A stretch of 64,000 bases of DNA. Origin: Lunularia cruciata (Eukaryota; Streptophyta; Marchantiopsida; Lunulariales; Lunulariaceae). Each line of letters starts with the position of its first letter. Within the stretch, counting starts at the first letter, position 1. The DNA is taken from contig OX419757.1 in assembly GCA_948567375.1 (NCBI GenBank), positions 73,036,001-73,100,000 on the forward strand, given 5' to 3'. Made by a program: the position numbers and the translations under genes. The notes under the pieces were generated by a model. That model saw only the letters and a program-made list of their open reading frames with translations, was not told the DNA's origin and made no database searches. Below are positions 33,624-44,401 of this stretch, piece after piece.

Positions 33624-34362
33624 TGTAATACTCCGAGGACAAGAGAAGAGAGAAAACATAGATTGCACACTCAAACATTCGATGCTCCAAGGGAGCACCT
33701 TCTCTTTATTATATAGACACAGAGGATCTCCTCCAAGGAAGCTCCACCATAGGATTAGGGACACAGATAGGTGAGATGTCAGTAAGCTCCACCCTTGGAT
33801 TACTTACTTGGATGGGTGACCTGTTTGGTCTAGGTCCTATCTGGTTGGTCAAACGAGCTTTGACCGGAGGGAATCTTTTAGGGAATCTTCCTGTAGGAAT
33901 CTCAGAATCACATGAGTAAGGTACCATTGGAAAGCTCTCGACGAGACAAACCAGGGGGGAGGGAAGGCCAACCTTTCCTTTGTTGGGGAGGGAATCTGCA
34001 CATTTTCGAGGCCTAATTCATCCGTTTAGGCCTCCAAAATTGCCTTCAAAGATTTCAGGCATATTTCGGGTCCTACTCTATTTGTAAAAGTACCCTTTTG
34101 GTGATACCTCTTTCTGATCTGTTTAGTCCATCATGTGTAACATCCTTCCAGATGTTACCAAACCAATTCTCACCTTTAAATCATATGTCTAGCTATTGGT
34201 TCTAAGGTTCTCAAGTCTATTTCGGTTTTTGCCCTATTAGTAGAAGTACTCTTTTGGTGATACTTCTATCTGATCTATTTTGACCATCATGTATAACATC
34301 ATTCTAGATGTTACCAAACTGAATTTCATATCTAGATCATATGGCTAACCCTTGGTATTACA
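33624..34362 (-). repeat. 5' LTR of element B
   Basis: 739 bp with the same termini as the 3' LTR. Minus-strand promoter TATA block near 33,705-33,715. Confidence 0.93.
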
Positions 34363-37300
34363 GGTGGGGATGATGTGGAGACTACAATGATTGGCATAGG
34401 GGCCATGCTCACCAAGAATTTTGTGAGAGGGTTCAGAGCACAAATTAGAAGCAAGGTGAGATATGAGAAACCTTCTTCCAAGGTTGAAGCTATCAAGATC
34501 GTAATTCGTATGGAGGAGAATTTGGAAGGGGATGAGAGTGATTTGGTGGTGAAGGAGGTTGTGCATCCTCGTCAAGGCTACAAGTATGGTGGAACTTCTG
34601 ATAATTTGGTGACAAGGGTTGCACCACAAGTAGTAGTTGCTCCAGTTCTTGCACCTTCACCAAAAGATCCACTCCAAACCATCACAGAACAACTTGTGGA
34701 TCTCAAGATCAATGTGGTGCAACTATGGGAGAACAGAGAGGTGGATCAGAATGTAGGGAGAGGGCCTAGGAGTTATGGAAACTATCCATATAGAGGAGGC
34801 CAACCAGCCAAAAATTTCAATGATAGAAATTGTTTTGGTTGTGGAGGAAGAGGCCATATCCAAAGGAATTGCCCAAATTCCACTTACCATGGAGGAAGGG
34901 GTTATGAGGGAGCCAATAGAGGGAAAGAGGAAGATAGTGAAACCCAAGTGGCTCCTAATCCCAGCAAAGGTAAGGGGATAGCATCCATAGATGTGGTTGA
35001 GAGCAAGTATGAGAAGGGAGAGTGCTCAAACTCCAAGGGTCTTAATTTGGAGCTTTTGGCACAAGAGAAGAAGAGAGCTTGTTTTGCAGAGGATGTTCAC
35101 TCTTCTCAAGGATTTACTTCAAGCAAGGATACTCCTATGTCTATTAGGAGCACTCACACCGCAACACCATCAACAACAAAGACTCCAAGGAAGAAGTTGG
35201 GGATGGAGGATTTCTTGATTTCAAAGCAACAATGGAACTACAATGTGTTGGATGATGTTGGTAGTCACAAGGCTAACATCATAGTGGGCCAATTGATTGC
35301 TTTAAACCCTACCTTGAGAAAGGAGCTTAGAGGTGGTTTGAGTTCTACAAGGAGCAAGAAGAAGAAGGCAAAAGTTCAATATCAATGGGGGTGGTGGATG
35401 CCAAGCTAGCACCATGGGAGGCGTGTGAATATGCCTCCAAGATTGATGTGAGAGTGAATGGTCACAACATCAAGGATGCATTGGTTGATGGAGGATCAGC
35501 AATGAATGCCATGTCTGAAAGGTTGATGAAGAAGTTGGGTATGATACCCTCAAGACCTTCAACATTTGTGGTGAGCATGGCAAACAAGCAACAAGTTTGA
35601 CCAGTAGGGGTGATGGATAAAGTGGTAGTTTCAATTAGGGGAGTTCAAAATCTCATGACTTTCCAAGTCTTGAAGGATTCAAGCTATGACTTACTTCTTG
35701 GGAGGCCATGGTTGAGAGCAACATGCACACCTGATCGATGGCACAAAGGGTACTTGAGGATTGGGCCATCAAACCATAGAGTCACTATTCTTGTGACTAA
35801 CACCACCAACACTTCACATTCAGATACACCATCTTCTAATTATTGGGAATCAGATTTTGAAGAAGGAGCTTCAGGTGTGGACACAAGCATGGAAGAGGAG
35901 ACTTCCACGGAGGAGGATGAATCTGAATCTGATTCAGATGTGTATCCTTTGTGTGCTATGGATTTTGCACCTAAGCCAGAGGTTTTGAAGGACCCAGACA
36001 AATCACCATTGACACTTGAGGAGGTAGAGAGAAGGTTAGCTACCCTCAAGTATGGCCCAAATGTTACCAAGGAGGAGAAGGTGAGATTTGAAGAGATTTT
36101 CCGCAAGGTCATCCATGTGTTTGCTTTTAGTTACAAGGATTTGAAAGAAGTCACCTTGGAGGAGCACAAGATAGAGGTGGAGTCACATGCAAGACCAATC
36201 CGCCAAAAGCAACGTCGCATTAGCCCACCAATATCTTTGGTTGTGAAGGAGGAGATTGATAAGCTCAAGGAGGCTGGATTTATCTTTGAGGTGGAGAATT
36301 TAGAATGGGTGTCTCCAATTGTCATTGTGAAGAAAAGGAATGACAAGCTTTGGGTATGTGTGGATTACAAGAAGCTCAATGCTGTTACCAAGAAGGACTA
36401 CTACCCATTGCCATTCATTGATGAGATCTTGGAGGAGGTTGCAGGTCATGAGAAGTACAGTTTTGGAGATGGTTATAGTGGATATAACCAAATCAAGATT
36501 GCACCTGAGCATCAACAACTCACCACATTCACCACACCTTGGGGAACTTATGCTTTCAAGGTCATGCCTTTTGGGCTTTGCAATGCTCCAGCCACATTCC
36601 AACGGTTCATGAACAAAGTATTTGAACCTATCATTGGGAAATTTGTGAGAGACTTCATTGATGACTTTTGTGTCTATGAGAGCAAGGAGGAGCACTTTGA
36701 GCACCTTATCAAAGTCTTGCAACGCTTGGATGAGGCAAATGCATCACTCAACCCAGAGAAGTGCAGTTTTGGATGTGAAGAAGGTCTACTTTTGGGGCAC
36801 ATCATCTCCAAGGATGGAATAGCAGTTGATCCTGAGAAGGTGAGGAAAATCTCAGACCTTCCATTCCCTTCAAGCTTGACAAAGTTATGCCAATTCTTGG
36901 GGATGGTTGGATATTATAGGAGGTTTATCTTCTCATTTTCCAACAAGGCTTATGCATTGACCATCTACATGAAGAAGGGTGTAGATTAAATGGTGATTTT
37001 GGAGGACAAGGAGACTCTCAAAGCTTTTGAGGAGCTCAAGCAATCCCTTGTTGTAGCTCCAATTCTTGCTAAACCTGATTGGAGTAAGCCTTTCATCCTC
37101 TACACTGATGCTTTTTATGTAGCTATAGGATGCACTCTTAGTCAATTAGACCAAGATGGGCATGATCATCCAATAGCTTATGCTAGTAGGCAGATGGTTT
37201 CAGTAGAGCAGAACTACTTTGTCACGGAGAGAGAAGGGTTGGCAGTGATATTTGGTCTCAAGAAGTTTAGACACTACTTGATTGGAGGGAAAACCACCAT

Positions 37301-38810
37301 TGTCACGGATCACAAGGCTTTGAAGTACATCTTCAACAAGCCTAATGTTGAAGGGAGACTAGCAAGGTGGATGATACTCTTGTCTGAGTATGACTACACC
37401 ATTGAGGATAGGCCAGGAAAGAAACATGCAAATGCTGATTTGTTATCTAGAGCCTATGATCATGATGGAGATGAACCAGTGGATGATTCCTTCCCGGATG
37501 AGGAGCTCATGACAATCTCAGTCACTCAAGAGGTTCCAATGGAGTACAAGGAGATTGTGGATTTTGTGACAAGAGGTAACTATCCAGAAGGGATGCATGC
37601 TAGGGAGAGGAGGGCCCTTGCAGCAAGATCTAGACCTTACACAATGGTGAAGGATATTCTTTTTCACCAAGGAGCAGATGGTCTACTTCGAAGAGCAGTG
37701 GGTAAGGAAGAGTCTATCTTACTCATAAAGGAGTTTCATGAAGGTTTAGTATGTGGAGGACACTTTGCAAGAAAGGTGACTACTTTCAAGATTCTAGATG
37801 CAGGTTACCATTGGAGAGGGATTTTCAAGGATTGTCTTGATTATTGCAAAACTTGTCATGTTTGTTAAGCTTTTGCTAGAAAGTCTACATCCACTCCACC
37901 ACTTAGATCAATTCCATTAATAGGACCTTTTGAGAAGTGGGGAATTGATTTTGTAGGACCTCTCAATAGAACCCCAAGGAACAATCGGTACATTGTGGTA
38001 GTTACTGATTACCTTACCAAGTGGGTTGAGGCTAGACCATTGAGGGACAAGAATGAAGATGAAGTGGGTAGATTTCTTTATGAACGCATTATCACTAGGT
38101 TTGGATGCCCTTTGGAGTTGGTTTCTGATAGAGGAGGAGAGTTTACAGGAAGCATTACTACAACCATGCTGCGACATTTCTCTATCACACATAGAGTAAC
38201 TACATCCTATAAGCCAAATTCCAATGGCTTGGCAAAGAGAACAAATCAGACCTTGTGCATGATGTTGGCCAAAGATGCAGAAATGGAGGGGGCTAAACAT
38301 CATTGGGACAAGATGATTCATGCAGTTTTGTGGGAGTATAGGACAACCATGAAGACTTCCACCGGATATTCTCCATTTCAATTGGTGTACGGTATTGAGT
38401 CTACCTTACCTATTCACTTTGATCTTCCTACCTTCCAAAGCATTCATAGGAGATTGAAGAAAGCACAAGGAGGTGATGCAGAGAAGTCAAGGAAGGATCA
38501 ACTCATGGAGTTGGAAGAGGCAAGAGCAGTCGCTATGGTTCGAGTGGAGCAAGCTCAAAGGAAACAAAAGGAGAGCTATGACAAGAGGCAAGGCAAGAAG
38601 AAGGTGGAGCCTTTCAAAGAAGGTGATTGGGTAATGTTGTTTGATTGTACTTGATTCAAGAGAGTACAAAAGAAGCTTTTGCCTAAGTACTTTGGACCTT
38701 TCATAGTGGAGAAGGTGTGGGGCAATTACACCTATGATCTCAAGGAGTTGGGAGGAAGAAACTTTGATAGGATTAACCATGATAAGTTGAAGATGTACCA
38801 TAGAAGGTAG
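34363..38810 (+). pseudogene. gag-pol of F2b, part after element B
   Basis: Collinear with C from codon 128 onward. The zinc knuckle is intact near 34,831-34,875. Breaks: a 1-base loss near 35,376; TGA at 35,598-35,600 (CGA in C); TAA at 36,987-36,989; TAA at 37,866-37,868; TGA at 38,652-38,654 (CGA in C). The integrase catalytic Glu is Lys (G-L-A-K-R near 38,230). The RT F-I-D-D block is still present near 36,656. Domain order as in C. Dead copy. Confidence 0.93.
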
Positions 38811-38858
38811 AGAGACCTTCACTTTGAGGACAAAGTGAAAACTTAGTCCGGGGGTAAA

Positions 38859-39550
38859 TGTAACACACATTTGTGCATGTGTGTGGTATTGTGATATTTA
38901 GCTTGGTATTACAAGTACTTAAGAGATATTATTTATATAGAGATAAATGATGGTTCTATATTAGTCATGGTTAGCTAAAGTTAGTCATAGCTAAGATAGA
39001 GGGGACCTTACTTTAGAGGAAGTAGAAAAGATGAGCACCACTATTTTGGACTTTAGTGTGTTGACTTGGTATTATTCCTAGGTGTTTGGCTTTTAGGAAA
39101 GAGTTGAGAACTCTTGGCCCTGCAAGCCTTTTTGTTTTGGATTCTTCTTTAGTCCAAGGATAGCCCATGTGAAGGAATCCTTGACTTAGTGGTTGGGTCA
39201 AGATAGGACCACCTGCTTAGGGGAATATGCCCATGTGAATGGATATTCCTTTCTACCTTTTGACTTTACTTGACTTTTAGTCTAGTAACTTGAGTTACTA
39301 CGGTAATTAGTAACTTTGGTATGTAACTATTTCACAAGTATATAAACAAGGGGTGAGGAGGTACTCATCATCCTTTCATTTGCAACTATCTCTCTCTCAT
39401 TGAGTTCTCTAGTGAGCAATGTCTTGATTCTTGGAGTGTTAGCCTTGGAGGAGTATGATGGAGTTCAAGTTCCTTGCCTTCTTAGTCCATGGTGCGCAAC
39501 CATAATAGCCATCAGAGGTTCATCCTGAGCGAGAGACAGGCCGGCTCACA
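38859..39550 (+). repeat. 3' LTR of element F2b
   Basis: 692 bp, preceded by the CCGGGGGTAAA polypurine tract. Ends GGCTCACA, after which element A integrase resumes. Confidence 0.92.
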
Positions 39551-39948
39551 ATTCTTCCTCATGTATGGTGAGCATCCCTTCACACCTTCTAGCTTGGTGA
39601 AGATCCGTCCAGTGGCTACCAAGGTTGATGCAGTCAACACATTTGTTTCTAGAATCCAACAAGGTGTGGAGAGCGCCAAGCACAAAATTCACAAAATTGA
39701 TTCACAAAATTGACCAAAGTAGTATGCTGATGCACACCATAGGCACATGGAGTTCAATGTTGGGGATCAAGTGTGGCTATCAACAACCAACCTCACATTA
39801 GTTGGACCTCAAAAGCTTAGACCTCATTTTATTGGGCCTTTCTCTATTCTTTGTCGCGTCGGCGCTGTGGCCTATCACCTTGAGCTACCACCACACATGA
39901 AGATCCATCAAGTGTTCCATGTCTCCCTTCTACACAGATATGCTCCCC
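39551..39948 (+). pseudogene. pol of element A, second part: integrase C-terminus
   Basis: Continues the integrase of element A after F2b (L-M-Y-G-E-H-P-F-T-P onward; G-P-F motif near 39,833). It stops abruptly after R-Y-A-P at about 39,948, where LTR sequence begins, so the chromodomain seen in B has been deleted. Confidence 0.9.
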
Positions 39949-40185
39949 AAAGCTTGTTTGACCAACCAGATAGGACCTAGACTTGACATATCACCCATCC
40001 AAGTAAGTAATCCAAGGGTGGAGCTTGCTGACATGTCACCTATCTGTGTCCTTAATCCTATGGTGGAGCTTCCTTGGAGGAGATCTTCTTTGTCTATACA
40101 AAAAGAGAAGGTGCTCCTTTGGGACATCGAATGTTTGAGTGTGCAATCTGTGTTTTCTCTCTTCTCTTGTCCTCGGAGTATTACA
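39948..40185 (+). repeat. Truncated 3' LTR of element A
   Basis: Matches 20,407-20,645, the last third of the 5' LTR, and ends GTATTACA before the GGTAG duplication. The junction with pol shares only one or two bases, typical of a deletion by illegitimate joining. Confidence 0.9.
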
Positions 40186-41473
40186 GGTAGATTGTAAATT
40201 TTGGAGAATATGGTGACTTTGGGCAAAATCTCAAGTTTGAGATCTAGACTTGAAATTTATACATATGATAGCTTGGGTAATTCTTCAGTTAGCACATTTC
40301 AAATTATTATGAGAGCTAGTACACGTAGTGAGCTAGAAATTTTGAAAGTTGATAGGCTAAATTGCTCTTGAAATTGCATGTTCTTTAGAAATTTGTACAA
40401 AGTCCGCCATTCTTTCAATTTTCAATTGATTTTTTTGAAGCTTTCCAAGAAAATTAACTGCATAGTATTATACCTTTTGGCCCAAGAAATATGGAGAGAT
40501 CATTCTTGTGCACAAAGTTGTGAATTTTTAAAATTAGTGGGATGGTTTTAGATCAAAGGTGGTGAAGGAGGTTGTGCATACTCCTCAAGATTACAAGTAT
40601 GGTGGAACTTCTGATACTTTGGTGGCAAGGGTTGCACCAAAAGTAGTAGTTGCTCAAGTTCTTGAACCTCTACAAAAAAAATCCACTTCAAACCATCACT
40701 GAACAACTTGCAGATCTCAAGATCAATGTAGTGCAACTATGGGAGAAGAGAGAGGTGGATCAGAATGTAGAGAGAGGGCCTAGGAGTTATGGAAGCTATC
40801 CATATAGAGGAAGCCAACCAGTCAACAATTTCAATGATAGAAATTGTTTTGGTTGTGGAAGAAGAGGCCACATCCAAAGGAATTGCCCAAATTCCATTTA
40901 CCATGGAAGAAGGGGTTATGATCTGAAATATATCAGGTGAATTGAAAGCTATTTATGCCAAATGGATTCATGAAGATTTCCATTTGGATATTCTACATTT
41001 CAATTTGTATATGGTTTTGAGTCTACCTTACCTATTCACTTTGATCTTCCTACTTTCCAAAACATTCAGAGGAGATTGAAGAAAGCACAAGGAGGTGATG
41101 TAGAGAAGTCAAGGAAGGATAAACTCATGGAATTGAAAGAGGCAAGTGTAGTTGCTATGGTTCAAGTGGAGCAAGCCCAAAGGAAACAAAAGGAGAGCTA
41201 TGATAAGAGGCAAGGCAAGAAGAAGGTCTAGCATTTCAAAGAAGGTGATTGGGTAATAATGTTTGATTCCATTTGATTCAAGAGAGTGCAAAATAATTTT
41301 TTGCTTAAGTACTTTGGACCTTTCATAGTGAAGAAGGTGTGGGGCAATTACACCTCAAGGAGTTTGGAGGAAGACATTTTGATAGGCTTAACCATGATGA
41401 ATTGAAGATGTATCATAGAAGATAGAGAGACCTTCACTTTTAGGACAAAGTGAATTCTTAGTCCGGGGATAAA
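40186..41473 (+). pseudogene. Element O leader, gag and pol remnants
   Basis: 40,191-40,558 matches the leader of C (43,076 onward). From 40,559 it jumps to the gag segment equivalent to 44,965-45,320 of C, including the zinc knuckle C-F-G-C-G-R-R-G-H-I-Q-R-N-C near 40,850. From about 40,990 it jumps to the integrase C-terminal end (equivalent to 48,790-49,230). The polypurine tract CCGGGGATAAA precedes 41,474. Two large deletions removed most of gag-pol. Confidence 0.85.
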
Positions 41474-41581
41474 TGTAACGCACATTTGTGCACCCATATG
41501 TGCTATTGTGGTATTTAGTTTAATATTATAAGTAATTTAAGCTATAATTTATATAGAGATAAATGATGATTCTACATTAGT
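41474..41581 (+). repeat. 3' LTR of element O, first piece
   Basis: Begins TGTAACGCAC and matches the first 108 bp of the F2 LTR. Cut by element F3 with duplication TTAGT at 41,577-41,581 and 54,177-54,181. Confidence 0.9.
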
Positions 41582-41946
41582 TGTAACAATATGGAATTTA
41601 GCAATGAAATTAGTTAAGGTTAATGAAATAAAAAATATGCTAAATTAGCCTAAAATATTCTATAAATATCTAAGAAGCTTCTTGACTAGCTTAGCTTGTA
41701 CCCTAAGTAAATAGTTTCTAGAATGAAGCTTCTAGAAGCTTCCAACTAGCTTAGCTTGCATGCCAAGTAGGCAGTTTCTAGAAAGAAGCTTCTTGAGAAG
41801 TTTCAAGAGCCTTGTATGCTCCTTATAAATACCAGGGCTCCCTATAAATACCAAGCTCATGCTAGGCATTCAGAGTTTCCCAGATTCAAGTATCCTTATG
41901 CAATCTTCCATTCTCTTGTTTCTTTCCTTGGTCTTGGTCTTTTACA
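41582..41946 (+). repeat. 5' LTR of element F3
   Basis: 365 bp, TGTAACAAT...CTTTTACA. Two tandem units of about 58 bp (built on AGCTTAGCTTG and AAGTA words) lie upstream of the TATA region; the 3' LTR has three. The TATAAATACCA promoter block is duplicated here (41,825-41,855) but single in the 3' LTR. Confidence 0.9.
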
Positions 41947-41947
41947 T

Positions 41948-41960
41948 TGGTATTAGAGTA
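41948..41960 (+). promoter_or_regulatory. Primer binding site of element F3
   Basis: TGGTATTAGAG one base after the LTR, one change from the initiator-Met type site of family F1. Confidence 0.8.
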
Positions 41961-42154
41961 GGAATGGGAGGGATGGAATTTATAGATCACCAAATCCATT
42001 TCCACCAAACCATTGGATTTTTATGTTCAAGTAATGCCCAAGCATTGTTTGACATTGTATATCACCTTACACTTTGGGCAAGATTTATTGAATAAAATCA
42101 CCTTGTTTGAGCAACTTTGGTATTTCTAATTGTAACTTATGGAGAATGATGGAC

Positions 42155-42833
42155 TGTAACACCCATTTGTGCATGTGTGTGGTATTGTGATATTTAGCTT
42201 GGTATTACAAGTACTTAAGAGATATTATTTATATAGAGATAAAGGATGGTTCTATATTAGTCATGGTTAGCTAAAGTTAGTCATAGCTAAGATAGATGGG
42301 ACCTTACTTTAGAGGAAGTAGGAAAGATGAGCACCACTATTTTGGATTTTAGTGTGTTGACTTGGTATTATTCCTAGGTGTTTGGCTTTGGGGAAAGAGT
42401 TGAGAACTCTTGGGCCCGCAAGCCTTTTTGTTTTGGATTCTTCTTTAGTCCAAGGATAGCCCATGTGAAGGAATCCTTGCTTTAGTGGTTGGGTCAAGAT
42501 AAGGGGAATATGCCCATGTGAATGGATATTCCTTTCTACTTTTTGACTTTACTTGACTTTTAGTCTAGTAACTTGAGTTACTACGGTAATTAGTAACTTT
42601 GGTACGTAACTATTTCACAAGTATATAAACAAGGAGTGAGGAGGTACTCATCATCCTTTCATTTGCAACTATCTCTCTTTCATTGAGTTCTCTAGTGAGC
42701 AATGTCTTGAGTCTTGGAGTGTTAGCCTTGGAGGAGTATGATGGAGTTGGGGTTCCTTGCCTTCTTAGTCCATGGTGCGCTACCATAATAGCCATCAGAG
42801 GTTCATCCTGAGTGAGAGACAGGCCCGCTCACA
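42155..42833 (+). repeat. 5' LTR of element C
   Basis: TGTAACACCC...CGCTCACA. TATATAAAC promoter box near 42,622. Transcription would start a short distance after it. Confidence 0.95.
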
Positions 42834-42835
42834 TT

Positions 42836-42855
42836 TTTGGTTCCGTTGCCGGGAC
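42836..42855 (+). promoter_or_regulatory. Primer binding site of element C, tRNA-Asp-like
   Basis: TTGGTTCCGTTGCCGGGAC follows the LTR. The CCGTTGCCGGG core matches the 3' part of the site used with tRNA-Asp in many plant gypsy elements (TGGCGCCGTTGCC type), with mismatches near the tRNA end. The assignment is from memory of that motif. Confidence 0.6.
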
Positions 42856-42874
42856 CTCTCTAGAAGGCAAGATA

Positions 42875-43045
42875 ATGTTCCGCGTCCAATTCTACATTAG
42901 GCAGAAGGAGGCTATGAGAGCTCACTTGGAGAGAACATTAGGAGAGGAGAGGGCTGAACTTATGTTAGAGAACCAAGATCCATTTGTATACCCTGTAGTT
43001 CATTATGATGTCTTTGAGGTGATTTTGTACATCTTGTACACATGA
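42875..43045 (+). CDS. Short leader ORF of element C
   Basis: 56 codons, M-F-R-V-Q-F-Y-I-R-Q-K, then M-R-x2-L-x4-G-E-E near residues 13-24, P-x3-P-V-V-x-Y-D near residues 35-43 and Y-I-L-Y-T at the end. These landmarks match s1 and s2 of family F1. The same frame stays open upstream to an ATG inside the LTR (42,812), which is before the primer site and less likely to be used. A 78-codon frame of unknown meaning follows at 43,075-43,311. Function unknown. Confidence 0.55.
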   Translation: MFRVQFYIRQKEAMRAHLERTLGEERAELMLENQDPFVYPVVHYDVFEVILYILYT

Positions 43046-43669
43046 GAGGAATTGGAGAGATTGTGTGAGGTGGATTGCAGATTTTGGGGATTAAGGTGAT
43101 TTTGGGCAAAATCTCAAGTTTGAGATCTGGACTTGAGATTTCTACACATGATAGCTTGGGTTATCTTTCAGTTAGCACACTTGAAATTATTGAGAGAGCT
43201 TCTATGCGCACTGGGCTAGAATTTTTGAAAGTTGATAGGGTAAAGTGCTCCCGCAACTGCATGCTCTCTGGAAAATTGTACAGAGTCTGCCATTTCTTCA
43301 ATTTTCAGTGAATTGTCCTGAAAATTTCCAAGAAAATTCAGTGCATTGTATCCTACCTGCTGCCACAAAAATTAGAGAGAGATCGTTTTTGCGCAGGGCG
43401 TGATGAGTTTTTGAAGTGAGGGGGGTGGTTTTCAGACCAAATCTGAAATATGGGTGCTGAATAGAAAGGTGTCTAGGCCAAATGGCTGAATGAAAAGATC
43501 TGAAATTTTGCAGGGAGGGACGCCCTGGAGTTGTGATCAAGTGTGCAAAATTTCAGAGGACTGTGACGTATTGGTTGGGAGATTTGAATGACATTGTGAG
43601 GAAGGGTCAATTCTGCAGAGTGGAGATCTCATGCATGAGAAGCTTGAGATCAACAAAAAGCATGTTTGA

Positions 43670-44167
43670 GTGTTTAGATTCATCTTGGGGAACATGGAGA
43701 GTCATCAAGAGTGGAAATTGAGATTATGCAAGGTTCCCCAAGGGTTTGAGGTGATTGTAGGGGTGGATTTGAGGAAAAGAGAGTTTACAATAGAATTTGA
43801 AGAGAGTGTTGAGAGGATCCAAAAACCTACACCACTTGGAGGAAAGAGTGAGTCTAAGTGCTTTCTATGTGGAGAGAAGGGACATAAGGCAAGTTCATGT
43901 CCATTGACCTTTGAGAGCAAGAGATTGAGGGAAAGGAGAGGCTTACTTGACTTGGGTTTGCATGTTGGACCTTCTTCACCAAGATTGGGAGGGAGAAGAT
44001 CTAAGACCAAAGAGTTGTGTGAGGTTTGTGGAGTTGAAGGACTTCCAAAAGGACATGAGTGTAGTGGAGTAAAAGCACTTTTGGAAACTTTGGTGAAGGA
44101 TCTTGGAGAGAGTCTTAGTACAGCTACAGAAATACTACCACCTTCATCAACTAGTTCTCAAGATTAG
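43670..44167 (+). CDS. Accessory zinc-knuckle ORF of element C
   Basis: 165 codons between the 5' LTR and gag-pol. Residues 64-77 are a CX2CX4HX4C knuckle (C-F-L-C-G-E-K-G-H-K-A-S-S-C), followed by a basic K-R-L-R-E-R-R stretch and a second Cys-rich motif C-E-V-C-G with a later G-H-E-C near residues 123-136. The C-terminus is acidic and Ser-rich. It is separate from the gag knuckle in the main frame, so this is a second nucleic-acid-binding type protein. Start at the first in-frame ATG; a second ATG lies at residue 9. It ends 234 bp before gag-pol. Possible role: RNA binding or packaging (inference). Confidence 0.7.
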   Translation: MFRFILGNMESHQEWKLRLCKVPQGFEVIVGVDLRKREFTIEFEESVERIQKPTPLGGKSESKCFLCGEKGHKASSCPLTFESKRLRERRGLLDLGLHVGPSSPRLGGRRSKTKELCEVCGVEGLPKGHECSGVKALLETLVKDLGESLSTATEILPPSSTSSQD

Positions 44168-44401
44168 TGATGGAGATAATCTTTCAACTTATGGATAAAC
44201 TATCCATGAGAGTTAGATTAATATGCACTCTAGGATTTGATGTTGCTATAGAAATCTTGGAGCAACCTGAACCTTTTGTGTTCCCTAGAGTGGATTATTC
44301 TCAGATGGTGTTAGTCATGCATATACTCTATTAGTAATAGAGTGAGAGAAAAGAAAAGAGAAAAAAAAATTAAGAGAAAAGAAAGATAGTGAGGGGTTAA
44401 G

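Larger units (their letters stand above)
27768..34362 (-). mobile_element. Element B: chromovirus family F1, near full length
   Basis: Minus-strand element with LTRs 33,624-34,362 (5') and 27,768-28,504 (3'). The perfect 5-bp duplication GGTGG is at 27,763-27,767 and 34,363-34,367. The site without insertion is seen in gag of C (44,774-44,785). Order on the minus strand: LTR, primer site, two leader ORFs, gag, protease, RT, RNase H, integrase, chromodomain, polypurine tract, LTR. Several stops and two frameshifts make it inactive, although RT and integrase catalytic residues remain. Confidence 0.95.
25129..39550 (+). mobile_element. Element F2b: family F2 copy inside element A, split by element B
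   Basis: LTRs at 25,129-25,819 and 38,859-39,550. Flanks are GTTT (25,125-25,128) and ATTC (39,551-39,554); the uninterrupted site in element B reads GTTC, so this is a 4-bp duplication with one change on each side. The internal region has the same leader, accessory ORF and gag-pol layout as C. Element B sits in gag. Confidence 0.92.
19907..40185 (+). mobile_element. Element A: chromovirus family F1, interrupted
   Basis: The 5' LTR is 19,907-20,645 and the internal region runs 20,646-25,128, continuing at 39,551-39,948 after the F2b insertion. A truncated 3' LTR (about 39,948-40,185) closes it. The 5-bp duplication GGTAG is perfect (19,902-19,906 and 40,186-40,190). It sits in the leader of element O. 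The coding region carries many stops. The end of pol, the chromodomain and about 500 bp of the 3' LTR are deleted. Confidence 0.92.

Noticed and set aside
42812-43045. 77-codon reading of the F2 leader ORF beginning inside the LTR
   Set aside because: The upstream ATG lies before the primer site; similarity to the F1 leader ORFs covers only the part from 42,875.
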